Origin: Streptomyces sp. ISL-43
GTDB taxonomy: Bacteria; Actinomycetota; Actinomycetes; Streptomycetales; Streptomycetaceae
Direction of reading: 5' to 3'
Assembly: GCF_018614195.1 (NCBI RefSeq)
Contig: NZ_JAGGOT010000032.1
Span: forward strand, 62,001-126,000
DNA length: 64,000 bases
Shown here: piece after piece, positions 43,066 through 52,489 of the stretch
Numbering within the stretch: the first letter of the stretch is position 1
Layout: every line of letters starts with the position of its first letter
The notes under the pieces: generated by a model
Seen by the model: the letters and a program-made list of their open reading frames with translations, nothing else
Database searches by the model: none
Told to the model about the DNA's origin: nothing
Translations under genes and position numbers: made by a program

Positions 43066-45930
43066 GTGCCTGACGTCTCCGTGGTCGTCATCGTCTACAA
43101 CGACGCAGAGCGTCTGCCGACAGCCGTCCAGTCGGTTTTGGACCAGACCCTGCACGGGGTCGAAGTCGTGATCGTCGACGACTGCAGCAAGGACCGGTCC
43201 TACGCGATCGCCCAGGAGCTCGAAGCCGCGCATCCGGGGAGGGTGCGCGCCTTCCAGCTGCCACAGAACAGCGGGGGCTGCGGCGCCCCGCGCAATCACG
43301 GCATCAAGCAGGCCACCGGCGCGTACGTCATGTTCCTGGACAGCGACGACGTGCTGGAACGCAACGCCTGCCGCAACATGCTGGACGCCGCCGAGCGGAC
43401 CGGCTCCGACCTGGTCTCGGGCATGTGCGTCCGCGTGCACCTCGACAACCGGTGGGGCAAGACCACCGAGTGGTACCCGTGGATCTACGCGCGCACCCGC
43501 ACGCTGGAGTCGATCACCGAGTACCCCGACCTGCTGGTCTACGACACCCTCTCCACGAACAAGTGCTACCGGCGCGAGTTCCTGCTGGAGCAGGGCCTGG
43601 AGTTCCCGGTCGGCATCCACTACGAGGACCTGCTGTTCTCCGCGCAGGCCTACGTCGCCGCCCGCCGCATCACGCTCATCCCGAACCACGTCTACTTCTG
43701 GAACGTGATCGAGAAGGCCGCGGCGAAGTCGATCAGCAACCGGCGCCACGAGATCGAGAACTTCGCGCACCGGATGGAGATCCACCGCCGCGTCGACGAG
43801 CTGCTGGCCGCCAAGGGGCACACGGAGATCAAGTCCGCGAAGGACGCCAAGTTCCTCAAGCACGACCTGGTGCTGCACCTGCGGGACCTGCCCCTGGTCG
43901 GGGACGCCTACCGCCAGGAGTTCGCCCGGCTGGCCAACGGCTACCTGGCCGGCATCGACCCGGCCGCGTACGGCCACGTCACGAACCTCCAGGCCATCTG
44001 CGCCTACCTGCTGGGCAAGGAGGACTGGGACAACCTCCTCCCGGCCGCCGACGCCATGACCAACAAGGGCCGGCTCACCTCCCCGCTCGCCGAGCGCGAC
44101 GGCCGCGTCTACTGGTGCGCCGCCCACCTCGACGACGCCGAGGCCCGCCGGATACTGGACGTCACCGACCAGGGCTTCGACACCACGCCGCTCACCTCCC
44201 TCACCCTGGGCAACCGGCTCACCTCCTACGAGGACGACGGCCGCGGCACCGTCACCCTGTCCGGCGCCGTCGTGAACCCGCTGGGCCGGATCCGCCCCGA
44301 AACGGAACTGAAGGCCTCGCTCGAATTCCGGGCCCGCCGGCAGATCGGGGTCCGCTCCTTCAGCTTCCCGGTGGCAACCGTGCGCCACGCCGGTGACACG
44401 ATCGAGTGGAACGTCACGGCCGACATCGGGAGCACCGTGCGCCCCCTCGGCATCATCGACGCGGTCTGGGACGTACGCCTGAAGTTGACGGCCGGCGGCT
44501 CGCGGCTCACCACCCGCGTCTCCGTCGGCGGGGTCGACCTGGAGAAGGCGGCCCGGCTGCGCGTGCGTCCCCGGCTGACGCGGCTGGTCTCCGACCGCTT
44601 CGAGCCCGAGGTGACCAAGAAGGGCAACCTCTCCTACGTCCTGACCGCCGAGGGCGCCGCCGCCGTGCGCACCCAGACGCTGATCAACAGCGCGATGCAC
44701 GGCAAGGCCGCGGGCGTGGTCAAGCGGGGCCTGCGCAAGGCACTGCGGACCCGCCGCAACCTCGGCTCGGGCGAGCAGAAGGTGAAGGTCTACCACGAGG
44801 TCTTCTCGAAGCTGCCGATCAAGAAGGGCACGGTCGTCTTCGAGAGCCACATGGGCAAGCAGTACAGCGACAGCCCCAAGGCGATCTACGAGGAGATGGT
44901 GCGCCAAGGCGTGCCATTCGAGGCGATCTGGTCGTACGCGGGCGGCAAGCCCACCGGCTTCCCCAAGGAGGCCACCCTGGTGCGGCGCTGGAGCTGGCCG
45001 TACCTGCGCGCGCTGGCGCAGGCCGAGTACTGGGTCGACAACCAGGGCTTCCCGCTGGCGCTGGCCAAGCGCCCGGGGACCACGTACATCCAGACCTGGC
45101 ACGGCTCGGCGCTCAAGCGGATGGGCTTCCACGAGCCCCGCACCAAGGCGCAGGACCGCGCGGGCCAGCTCCGCTTCCAGGCGGCCGTCGACCGCTTCGA
45201 CCACTTCCTGATCCGCTCCGAGCACGACGCCCGCACCCTCGCCAAGGGCTTCCGGCTGCGCGACGAGGTGCTGCTGCGCACGGGCTACCCGCGCAACGAC
45301 GCCCTGGTCGCGGCGCACCGCTCCGAGGCGCAGAGCGGCGAGCGGGTCCGCGGGCCCCTCGCCGGCGAGTTCGGGATCGACCCGGAGAAGAAGGTGCTGC
45401 TGTACGCGCCCACCTTCCGGGCGAACGCGGACGGCGCGGTGGAGGGCTTCGAATTCCCCTTCGACGTGGAGGAGTTCGCCGACCGGTTCGGCGACCGCTT
45501 CACGCTGCTCGTACGCACGCACTACCTCAACAGCGTCACGCTTCCGCCGTCGGTCGCGGGCCGGGTCATCGACGTGTCCAGGCACCACGACATCACGCCG
45601 CTGCTGGCGCTCGCCGACGGTCTGATCACCGACTACTCGTCCGTGATGTTCGACTACGCGGTCCTGGACCGGCCGATGCTGTTCTTCGCGTACGACTACG
45701 AGAAGTACGCGACGGACATCCGCGGCACCTACTTCGACCTGAAGGAGAAGGCCCCGGGCCCGGTGGTGGCCACGGCGGACGAACTGCTGCAGGCCCTCGC
45801 CGCCTTCGACGAGGCCGACGCCAAGTACGCCGAGGCGCGCCAGCGCTTCCTCACCGAGTTCGGCGAGTACGACCGCGGGGACGCGGCCGCCCGGATCGTC
45901 GAGAAGTTCTTCACCAGGAGCGGCAAGTGA
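43066..45930 (+). CDS. Bifunctional GT2 glycosyltransferase / CDP-glycerol glycerophosphotransferase-like protein
   Basis: A 954-residue fusion. Residues 1-230 form a GT2 domain (VSVVVIVYNDAERL, FLDSDDVLERNAC). The central part is beta-rich and less recognisable. Residues of about 600-950 are a TagF/CDP-glycerol phosphotransferase-type domain with IQTWHGSALKRMG (near 677) and ITDYSSVMFDYAVLDRPMLFFAYD (near 855). Such fusions make phosphate-containing wall polymers by adding a sugar or glycerol phosphate. GTG 43066 has GAGG 5 nt upstream; GTG 43060 is the alternative. Its GTGA overlap couples it to the following GT4. The polymer type is inferred. Confidence 0.88.
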   Translation: MPDVSVVVIVYNDAERLPTAVQSVLDQTLHGVEVVIVDDCSKDRSYAIAQELEAAHPGRVRAFQLPQNSGGCGAPRNHGIKQATGAYVMFLDSDDVLERNACRNMLDAAERTGSDLVSGMCVRVHLDNRWGKTTEWYPWIYARTRTLESITEYPDLLVYDTLSTNKCYRREFLLEQGLEFPVGIHYEDLLFSAQAYVAARRITLIPNHVYFWNVIEKAAAKSISNRRHEIENFAHRMEIHRRVDELLAAKGHTEIKSAKDAKFLKHDLVLHLRDLPLVGDAYRQEFARLANGYLAGIDPAAYGHVTNLQAICAYLLGKEDWDNLLPAADAMTNKGRLTSPLAERDGRVYWCAAHLDDAEARRILDVTDQGFDTTPLTSLTLGNRLTSYEDDGRGTVTLSGAVVNPLGRIRPETELKASLEFRARRQIGVRSFSFPVATVRHAGDTIEWNVTADIGSTVRPLGIIDAVWDVRLKLTAGGSRLTTRVSVGGVDLEKAARLRVRPRLTRLVSDRFEPEVTKKGNLSYVLTAEGAAAVRTQTLINSAMHGKAAGVVKRGLRKALRTRRNLGSGEQKVKVYHEVFSKLPIKKGTVVFESHMGKQYSDSPKAIYEEMVRQGVPFEAIWSYAGGKPTGFPKEATLVRRWSWPYLRALAQAEYWVDNQGFPLALAKRPGTTYIQTWHGSALKRMGFHEPRTKAQDRAGQLRFQAAVDRFDHFLIRSEHDARTLAKGFRLRDEVLLRTGYPRNDALVAAHRSEAQSGERVRGPLAGEFGIDPEKKVLLYAPTFRANADGAVEGFEFPFDVEEFADRFGDRFTLLVRTHYLNSVTLPPSVAGRVIDVSRHHDITPLLALADGLITDYSSVMFDYAVLDRPMLFFAYDYEKYATDIRGTYFDLKEKAPGPVVATADELLQALAAFDEADAKYAEARQRFLTEFGEYDRGDAAARIVEKFFTRSGK

Positions 45931-47129
45931 CCCAGCAGACCGCCTCCGGGCACAACGCGGCGGCACAGCGGGACCCGGCCGGCGGACGTGACATCTTCCT
46001 CGTCTCCAACAGCGTCGACGAGCTCGGCGGCGTGACGACCTGGTCGCACCAGATGGCCCGGCTGTTCAGCGAGCGCGGACACCGGGTGCACGTCGTCGGC
46101 ATCGCCCCCGTCGCCGAGGAGATCCGCCAGAAGCTGCCCGCCGACCTGCCGTACGAGACGACCACGCTGTACGACGCGGCGCCGCCCGCGGCGCGCCGGC
46201 TGCGCGGCATCAAGGGCCGACTCAACGCGCCCGAGCGGCGCCGCCAGGCGGCCCGCCGGGCGAAGATGCGGGCCAAGGCGGACCGGCTGGGCGAGCTGCT
46301 GCGCGCGGCCCGTCCCGGGGGCGTCCTGATCGTGACCCAGGTCTGGGCGATGGAGTGGGTGGCCCTCGCCGACACCAAGGGGTTCACCGTCATCGGCATG
46401 AGCCACGAGTCCTTCGAGGCCAGCCAGAAGTCCACCCGCGGTCAGCGGGTCCGCCGCCTCTACGGGGAGGTCGACCGGATGCTCGTGCTGACCCCCGAGG
46501 ACGCGGACCTCTGGATCCGGTCGGGCATGGAGAACGTCGCCAGCATGCCGAACCCGCTGCCGTTCATGCCCGACTCCCCCGCCCCGCGCACCGAGAAGGT
46601 CGTGGCGAGCGTCGGCCGCCTCGCCTTCGAGAAGGGCGTGGACCTGCTGCTCGACGCGTGGGCGGATTCCTCGCCGCACCACCCCGGGTGGGTCCTGCGG
46701 ATCTACGGGGCGGGCGTGGAGGAGCCCGCGCTGCGGGCGCACGCCGCCGAGCTCGGGGTCGAGGACTCCGTGGAGTGGATGGGCAGCACCGACGACGTAC
46801 TGGGCGCGCTGCGCGGGGCCTCGGTCTTCGCCCAGGCCTCGCGGGCCGAAGGGTTCCCGATCACGCTGCTGGAGGCGATGGCCGCGGGCGTGCCGGTGGC
46901 CGCCTTCGACTGCGCGCCGGGCGTACGGGAGATCGTCGAGCACGGCGAGGACGGACTGCTGGCCCGGCTCGGCAACACGATGGAGCTCGCCGGGCAGCTG
47001 GACCGGCTGATGTCGGACCGCGAACTGCGCGACCGGCTCGGCGACACCGCCTTCCACCACGTGCAGCGGTACTCCAGCGCCGAGATCACCGACCGGTGGG
47101 AGCAGCTGTTCTCCTTCCTGGAGCGCTGA
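45927..47129 (+). CDS. GT4 glycosyltransferase
   Basis: A 400-residue GT-B retaining glycosyltransferase. The N-terminal half has ELGGVTTWSHQMARLFSERGHRVHVVG; the C-terminal half has SVGRLAFEKGVDLLLDAW and the EX7E-like site SRAEGFPITLLEAMAAGVPVAAFDC. Its GTG overlaps the stop of the fusion gene as GTGA, so the two are made together and probably work on one glycopolymer. It ends before a strong bidirectional terminator. The sugar donor is unknown; galE nearby suggests UDP-galactose might be one. Confidence 0.9.
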   Translation: MTQQTASGHNAAAQRDPAGGRDIFLVSNSVDELGGVTTWSHQMARLFSERGHRVHVVGIAPVAEEIRQKLPADLPYETTTLYDAAPPAARRLRGIKGRLNAPERRRQAARRAKMRAKADRLGELLRAARPGGVLIVTQVWAMEWVALADTKGFTVIGMSHESFEASQKSTRGQRVRRLYGEVDRMLVLTPEDADLWIRSGMENVASMPNPLPFMPDSPAPRTEKVVASVGRLAFEKGVDLLLDAWADSSPHHPGWVLRIYGAGVEEPALRAHAAELGVEDSVEWMGSTDDVLGALRGASVFAQASRAEGFPITLLEAMAAGVPVAAFDCAPGVREIVEHGEDGLLARLGNTMELAGQLDRLMSDRELRDRLGDTAFHHVQRYSSAEITDRWEQLFSFLER

Positions 47130-47140
47130 TCCCGACGGTA

Positions 47141-47190
47141 CGTACGAAGCCGCCCGCCCCGGTCGTGTCCGGGGCGGGCGGCTTCGTACG
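47141..47190. terminator. Bidirectional terminator between the GT4 gene and galE
   Basis: A perfect 22-bp inverted repeat (47141-47162 with 47169-47190) with loop TCGTGT stands between convergent genes, just past both stops. Confidence 0.85.
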
Positions 47191-47204
47191 CGGCGGTGGC
47201 CTGG

Positions 47205-48194
47205 TCAGGCCTTGTCGCGGGCCTCCCAGCCCTCCCAGGCCGAGGTGATCATCTCGCGCACGTCGTGGCGGGCCTTCCAGCCCAGCTCGGCGGTGATCCG
47301 GTCGGCGGAGGCGACGACCTGCGCCGGGTCGCCGGCGCGGCGCGGGGAGACCGCGGGCGCGTAGGCGGCATCGGTGTGCCCGGTGGTCTCGTTCACCAGC
47401 TCGACCATCTCGCGGACGGAAACGCCTTCGCCGCGACCGATGTTGACGGTCAGGTCCTTGTACTCGCCCTGCGCGCCCCACTCGACGAGCTTGCGGGCCG
47501 CCACCACGTGGGCCTCCGCGAGGTCCGCGACGTGGATGTAGTCGCGGATGCAGGTGCCGTCCGGGGTCGGGTAGTCGTCGCCGAAGATCCGCGCGCCCTC
47601 GCCCTTGTCGAAGCGCTCGAAGATCATCGGAACCAGGTTGAAGACCCCGGTGTCGGCGAGCTTCGGGGTCGCGGCGCCCGCCACGTTGAAGTAGCGCAGG
47701 CAGGCGGTGGAGATCCCGTGGGCCTTGCCGGCGGCACGGACCAGCCACTCGCCGGCCAGCTTCGTCTCGCCGTACGGGCTCAGCGGCAGGCACGGGGTGT
47801 CCTCGGTGACGAGGTCTACGTCGGGCATCCCGTACACGGAAGCGGAGGAGGAGAAGAGGAAGTTGCGGATGCCCGCGGCGGCCACGGCCCCGAGCAGGAC
47901 CGTGAGGCCGTGCACGTTCTCGTGGTAGTAGTGCAGGGGCTTCTCGACGGACTCGCCGACCTGCTTCTTGCCCGCGAGGTGGACCACGCCGGTGATCTCG
48001 TGCCGGGCGAAGGTCTCGTCCAGGATCTGCCGGTCCAGCACGGAACCGACCACCAGCGGAACGCCCTCCGGGACGCGGTCGGCGTTGCCCGTGGAGAGGT
48101 CGTCCAGAACCACGACCTCCTCACCCGCGAGCAGCATCGCGCGGACGACGTGCGCCCCGATGTAACCAGCACCACCAGTGATCAGAAACGTCAT
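47205..48194 (-). CDS. galE: UDP-glucose 4-epimerase
   Basis: Short-chain-dehydrogenase-type epimerase of 329 residues that interconverts UDP-glucose and UDP-galactose with bound NAD. Motifs are TGGAGYIGAHV at residues 6-16, SSSASVYG near 120 and the catalytic SPYGETK (Tyr, Lys) near 145, followed by LRYFNVAGA. ATG 48194 is the correct start; the upstream ATG at 48245 adds 17 non-conserved residues. It follows the GT2 gene (48255-49877) by 60 bp on the same strand and would supply UDP-galactose to the glycopolymer enzymes. Confidence 0.94.
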   Translation of the reverse strand: MTFLITGGAGYIGAHVVRAMLLAGEEVVVLDDLSTGNADRVPEGVPLVVGSVLDRQILDETFARHEITGVVHLAGKKQVGESVEKPLHYYHENVHGLTVLLGAVAAAGIRNFLFSSSASVYGMPDVDLVTEDTPCLPLSPYGETKLAGEWLVRAAGKAHGISTACLRYFNVAGAATPKLADTGVFNLVPMIFERFDKGEGARIFGDDYPTPDGTCIRDYIHVADLAEAHVVAARKLVEWGAQGEYKDLTVNIGRGEGVSVREMVELVNETTGHTDAAYAPAVSPRRAGDPAQVVASADRITAELGWKARHDVREMITSAWEGWEARDKA

Positions 48195-48254
48195 GCGTAA
48201 CTCCCTAGTTCTCTTTCGTGCTCTCTTGCCGAGGCCACCGGCCACCGGCCCCCG

Positions 48255-49877
48255 CTAGCCGACCTTCCTGCGGGCCCGGTGGATGCGGTTGCGTGCCAGG
48301 CTCACGACTCCCGCGGCACCGGGCGCGAGCCGCAGCGCCAGTGATCCGCCGGCGGTGCGGTAAGGCTGAGCCAACAGCACACCGTACCGGCTGCTGGGCA
48401 GCACCCGCCGGTGGAGCAGGCTGCCCAGGGGGCGCGGGGAAGTGAGCAGGGAGCTGCCGTCGGCGCACTCCACGCCCACCTTCACGTCCCACGCCTGCAT
48501 CCCGCGCCGGCCCTCGCCGCGCCCGAGCGTCGCCAGCGTGGTGAGCCGGAAGGGCAGCTCCGCGGTCCAGTGGCTGCCGTCGCTCGCGGGGCGCAGCTCC
48601 ACCGGCTCGGCCACCAGGGGCTTGCCGGGGTCGTTGCGGGGCAGGAAGCGCAGCTGGACGGTGCGCGGGCCGGCCGCGGCGAGCCGTCCGTACAGGTCGT
48701 GCACGCGCAGCCGGATCCTGGCGACGCCGCTCGGTTCGGCATCGACGGTGACGGGCAGCTCGGAGGTCTCCAGCTCGTCCAGCCGGTCCAGCTCCACCGG
48801 CAGGGTCTCGCTCCACACCGGTGTCCCGTCGGCGCGCGTCGCGTACGGGGGCAGCAGCCGGGGCGGGTCGGCCGCGAAACGGGTCAGCCGCAGCAGGTCG
48901 GCGGGGGCGGGCGGAGCCTCGGTGGCGCGCAGCACCCGTACGATCCAGCGGGCGTGCGCGCCGGCCGCCTCCACGTCGGCCCCGGCGAAACCGGCGACGT
49001 AGTCGCGGGTCAGCGTCCACCAGGCGGCCTGGTACTCGGGGTCCTTGCCGAGCTCGCGCAGGTACATGCGCAGGTCGTACTCCAGGAACTTGACCTGGCA
49101 GGCCCGGCCCAGCCGGGGCGAGGACGCGGCGATGATCCGGGAGGCCGTGCGGTGGGCCTCGACGCGCGCCCGCCAGTTGCCGACGTCCTTGCGGTCCAGG
49201 GAGATCGACACCTGGGCGGCGTCCCGGCGCACGTGCCACACGTAGACGAGGTCGCCGATGACGGCGATGCGCGGGGCGGCCGCGAGTACGCGGGCGGTGA
49301 AGACGAAGTCCTCGTAGACGAACCGGCCGTCGGGGAAGCGGATCTCGTGCTTGTCCAGGAAGGCCCGGTCGTACAGCTTGTTGACGCAGAGGGTGTCCCG
49401 GACCAGCTCCGGCCGGTCGGCCGGCGACTCGATGACCTCACCCGCGGTGTACAGGCCATGCACCCAGGGCACGTCTCGGCCCTCGGGCAGCTCGCGGCGG
49501 ACGCAGGCGCCGACCGTGACCGGTGCCCGGTGCTCATCCGCGGCGCGCACCAGCGCGTCGACCGCTCCCGGCGGCAGGACGTCGTCGCTGTCCAGGAACA
49601 GGACGTACGGGGCGGTCGCGGCCGCGATCCCGTCATTGCGCGGGGTGCCGCAACCCCCGCTGTTCTCCGTGCGGTGCACGACCTGCACGCGTGGGTGGCG
49701 GGCGGCCAGCTCGTCCAGCACCAGTGCGGTGCCGTCGGAGGAGGCATCGTTGACCGCGATGACTTCAGCGACAACCGGACCCTGGGCGAGGGCCGAGGAA
49801 ACGGCCTCGCCCACGAGCTCGGCATCGTTGTACGCGATCACCACAACGGAGACTGTGGGGGTATGGGTGCTCGTCAC
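48255..49877 (-). CDS. GT2 family glycosyltransferase
   Basis: A 540-residue protein with an N-terminal GT2 domain (VSVVVIAYNDAELVGE, VNDASSDGT, FLDSDDVLPPGA, NSGGCGTPRNDGIAAA). The domain resembles that in the fusion protein at 43066-45930, including the NSGGCG stretch. Residues of about 330-540 are beta-rich and have no known motif; they resemble the central region of the fusion protein. There is no TagF domain. The GTG at 49877 precedes a promoter region next to obg. It is probably transcribed with galE. Confidence 0.87.
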   Translation of the reverse strand: MTSTHTPTVSVVVIAYNDAELVGEAVSSALAQGPVVAEVIAVNDASSDGTALVLDELAARHPRVQVVHRTENSGGCGTPRNDGIAAATAPYVLFLDSDDVLPPGAVDALVRAADEHRAPVTVGACVRRELPEGRDVPWVHGLYTAGEVIESPADRPELVRDTLCVNKLYDRAFLDKHEIRFPDGRFVYEDFVFTARVLAAAPRIAVIGDLVYVWHVRRDAAQVSISLDRKDVGNWRARVEAHRTASRIIAASSPRLGRACQVKFLEYDLRMYLRELGKDPEYQAAWWTLTRDYVAGFAGADVEAAGAHARWIVRVLRATEAPPAPADLLRLTRFAADPPRLLPPYATRADGTPVWSETLPVELDRLDELETSELPVTVDAEPSGVARIRLRVHDLYGRLAAAGPRTVQLRFLPRNDPGKPLVAEPVELRPASDGSHWTAELPFRLTTLATLGRGEGRRGMQAWDVKVGVECADGSSLLTSPRPLGSLLHRRVLPSSRYGVLLAQPYRTAGGSLALRLAPGAAGVVSLARNRIHRARRKVG

Positions 49878-49957
49878 CCGTGGATCCTAGGCCACGCGAG
49901 TAAACGTGACCTTAAGACCAGTCACCCGGACGGGGGCAAGCGGAACCCCGCGGACCC

Positions 49958-49997
49958 GACGGGGGACCCGGCCGTAGGCCCGGCCGGGTCCCCCGTC
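49958..49997 (-). terminator. Terminator after obg
   Basis: GACGGGGGACCCGGCC and GGCCGGGTCCCCCGTC form a perfect 16-bp stem just past the obg stop. Confidence 0.75.
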
Positions 49998-50007
49998 GAC
50001 AGTCCGG

Positions 50008-51453
50008 TCAGAAGGGACGGAACTCGTCGTACTCCTGCTGGGCCGAGTCCCCGCGCTTGGCTTCCTTCTCCTTGCGGCGGGTGGTGGCCGGACGCGGCGC
50101 CTCCAGGCGGTGGTCCTCACCGCGGCGGCCCAGCATCTCGGCGCCGGCCATCATGGTCGGCTCCCAGTCGAAGACGACCGCGTTCTCGTCGGGGCCGATG
50201 GCCACGCCGTCACCCGCACGGGCACCGGCCTTGCGCAGCGCTTCCTCGACACCGAGGCGGTTGAGGCGGTCGGCGAGGTAGCCGACGGCCTCGTCGATGT
50301 TGAAGTCGGTCTGGCGGACCCAGCGCTCCGGCTTCTCGCCCCGCACGCGGTAGAGCTCCTCGACCTCGTCGTAGGTGACGGTGAAGCCGGAGTCGTCCAC
50401 GGCCTTCGGACGGATGACGATGCGGGTCGCCTCCTCCTTCGGCTTGCGGGCACGGGCCTTCGCGATGCCCTCGGCGAGGAAGAAGGACAGCTCCTTCAGG
50501 CCCGTGCGGTCGACCGCGGAGACTTCGAAGACCTTGTAGCCGCGGGCCTCCAGGTCCGGGCGGACCATGTCGGCCAGCTCCTTGCCGTCCGGGATGTCGA
50601 CCTTGTTGAGGACGACCAGGCGCGGGCGCTTCTCCAGGCCGCCGCCGTAGATCCGCAGCTCTTCCTCGATGACGTCGAGGTCGGCGACGGGGTCGCGGTC
50701 GGACTCCAGGGTGGCGGTGTCCAGGACGTGCACCAGCACCGAGCAGCGCTCGACGTGGCGCAGGAACTCCAGGCCGAGGCCCTTGCCCTGGCTGGCGCCG
50801 GGGATGAGGCCCGGGACGTCGGCGATCGTGTAGACGGTGGAGCCCGCGGTGACCACGCCGAGGTTGGGAACCAGCGTCGTGAACGGGTAGTCCGCGATCT
50901 TCGGCTTGGCGGCGGAGAGCACCGAGATCAGCGAGGACTTGCCGGCGCTCGGGAAGCCGACCAGCGCCACGTCGGCGACGGTCTTGAGCTCCAGGACGAC
51001 GTCGCCGGTGGTGCCCGGAACGCCGAGGAGCGCGAAGCCGGGCGCCTTGCGGCGGGCGGAGGAGAGCGCGGCGTTGCCGAGGCCGCCGCGGCCGCCCTCG
51101 GCGGCTACGAAGGTGGTGCCCTGACCGACGAGGTCGGCGAGGACGTTGCCCTCCTTGTCGAGGACGACGGTGCCGTCCGGCACGGGCAGGACGAGGTCCT
51201 GGCCGTCCTTGCCGGAGCGGTTGCCGCCCTCGCCGGGCTTGCCGTTGGTGGCCTTGCGGTGGGGGCTGTGGTGGTAGTCCAGCAGGGTGGTGATCGCCTG
51301 CTCCACCACCAGGATGACGTCGCCGCCACGGCCGCCGTTGCCGCCATCGGGGCCGCCGAGCGGCTTGAACTTCTCCCGGTGAACGGAGGCGCAGCCGTGG
51401 CCCCCGTTACCCGCGGCGACATGCAGCTCGACGCGGTCCACGAAGGTGGTCAT
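50008..51453 (-). CDS. obg: GTPase Obg
   Basis: Essential GTPase for 50S assembly; in Streptomyces it affects the start of aerial growth. The 481-residue protein has the Gly-rich OBG domain (GGNGGRGGDVILVVE, KDGQDLVLPVPDGT), G1 GFPSAGKSS near 165, DVPGLIPGASQGKGLG and NKVDIPDG, and the OCT domain at the end. ATG 51453 has GGAGGAACACCC just upstream. It follows rplU-rpmA with a strong hairpin in the 170-bp spacer, so it may have its own promoter. Confidence 0.96.
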   Translation of the reverse strand: MTTFVDRVELHVAAGNGGHGCASVHREKFKPLGGPDGGNGGRGGDVILVVEQAITTLLDYHHSPHRKATNGKPGEGGNRSGKDGQDLVLPVPDGTVVLDKEGNVLADLVGQGTTFVAAEGGRGGLGNAALSSARRKAPGFALLGVPGTTGDVVLELKTVADVALVGFPSAGKSSLISVLSAAKPKIADYPFTTLVPNLGVVTAGSTVYTIADVPGLIPGASQGKGLGLEFLRHVERCSVLVHVLDTATLESDRDPVADLDVIEEELRIYGGGLEKRPRLVVLNKVDIPDGKELADMVRPDLEARGYKVFEVSAVDRTGLKELSFFLAEGIAKARARKPKEEATRIVIRPKAVDDSGFTVTYDEVEELYRVRGEKPERWVRQTDFNIDEAVGYLADRLNRLGVEEALRKAGARAGDGVAIGPDENAVVFDWEPTMMAGAEMLGRRGEDHRLEAPRPATTRRKEKEAKRGDSAQQEYDEFRPF

Positions 51454-51530
51454 GGGTGTTCCTCCAGATACATACGGGAATGTCCCGAGCAGGCCTTGCT
51501 GCCCATTAAACGTGTCTATGTGACAACGCG

Positions 51531-51587
51531 CCGAGGGCGGACCTCTCTTCCCGGCTTTCGCCGGGAAGAGTTGAGATCCGCCCTCGG
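51531..51587 (-). terminator. Terminator after rpmA
   Basis: CCGAGGGCGGA pairs with TCCGCCCTCGG and an inner CTCTTCCCGGC pairs with GCCGGGAAGAG around loop TTTC, making a long interrupted hairpin in the 170-bp rpmA-obg gap. Confidence 0.75.
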
Positions 51588-51623
51588 GATGTTACGAACG
51601 ACCGATTTCAGCAGAAGCTGAGA

Positions 51624-51878
51624 TCAGGCGGCCGGAACGATGTTGACGACCTTGCGGCCACGGTGCGTGCCGAACTGGACCGAACCGGCCTGCAGCGCGA
51701 ACAGCGTGTCATCGCCACCACGACCGACACCCGAACCCGGGTGGAAGTGGGTGCCGCGCTGGCGGACGAGGATCTCACCAGCGGAAACGACCTGACCGCC
51801 GAAGCGCTTCACGCCGAGCCGCTGAGCATTGGAATCGCGCCCGTTCCGGGTGGACGATGCGCCCTTCTTGTGTGCCAT
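51624..51878 (-). CDS. rpmA: Large ribosomal subunit protein L27
   Basis: 50S protein near the peptidyl-transferase centre. The 84-residue sequence MAHKKGASSTRNGRDSNAQRLG and VQFGTHRGRKVVNIVPAA is a full L27. Its N-terminus begins right at the mature Ala, so there is no extra leader to cleave. It lies 13 nt after rplU. Confidence 0.97.
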   Translation of the reverse strand: MAHKKGASSTRNGRDSNAQRLGVKRFGGQVVSAGEILVRQRGTHFHPGSGVGRGGDDTLFALQAGSVQFGTHRGRKVVNIVPAA

Positions 51879-51891
51879 GTCTCAGTCCCTC

Positions 51892-52212
51892 TTACTTCGC
51901 AGCCGCGGGGATACCGGTGACCTTGATCGCCGTGTACTGCTGGCGGTGACCCTGGCGACGGCGGTAGCCGGTCTTGTTCTTGTACCGAAGGATGTCGATC
52001 TTGGCACCCTTGTGGTGGTCCACGATCTCGGCCTGGACCTTGATGCCGGCCAGGACCCACGGGTCGCTGGTCACGGCTTCGCCGTCGACAACGAGCAGGG
52101 TCGAGAGCTCGACCGTGTCGCCAACCTTGGCAGTGGGAATCTTGTCAACTTCAACGATGTCGCCGACAGCAACCTTGTGCTGGCGACCACCGCTGCGCAC
52201 GATGGCGTACAC
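51892..52212 (-). CDS. rplU: Large ribosomal subunit protein L21
   Basis: 23S rRNA-binding protein of 106 residues, starting (GTG) MYAIVRSGGRQHKVAVGD and with KIKVQAEIVDHHKGAKI-type and YKNKTGYRRRQGHRQ blocks that mark L21. It is first in the rplU-rpmA unit. The 277-bp gap up to rne contains the rne terminator and its own promoter and leader. Confidence 0.97.
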   Translation of the reverse strand: MYAIVRSGGRQHKVAVGDIVEVDKIPTAKVGDTVELSTLLVVDGEAVTSDPWVLAGIKVQAEIVDHHKGAKIDILRYKNKTGYRRRQGHRQQYTAIKVTGIPAAAK

Positions 52213-52447
52213 GCGGATCTCTCTCTCACTCGGGACGGATGCTCCTGAAGCCAGCCACTCAGGCAGGACCCGACACGAGGACGGGACCAGACCGATCCGG
52301 ATTGGACGAGCGGCCTCTCCCGCGCATGGTGCTCAGCGGGAGGAAGGTGCTCAGGAACGCGGCACGTTTTAAACGTAATCGTCTAAGACATGCCGACGGT
52401 CTAGGTTACGGGGCCGGTTCCAGGGGGTCAAACCGGGTCCCGCACGG

Positions 52448-52479
52448 CCGTGGGCCCCGCCACTCGGCGGGGCCCACGG
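52448..52479 (-). terminator. Terminator after the RNase E/G gene
   Basis: CCGTGGGCCCCGCC and GGCGGGGCCCACGG form a perfect 14-bp stem with loop ACTC, 11 nt past the gene's stop. Confidence 0.8.
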
Positions 52480-52489
52480 ACCAGGCGGA

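Noticed and set aside
41446..49877. Recent horizontal transfer of the glycosyltransferase cluster
   Set aside because: GC content and codon use look like the neighbours, there is no mobile gene or tRNA edge, and the cluster is expected at this place in Streptomyces.
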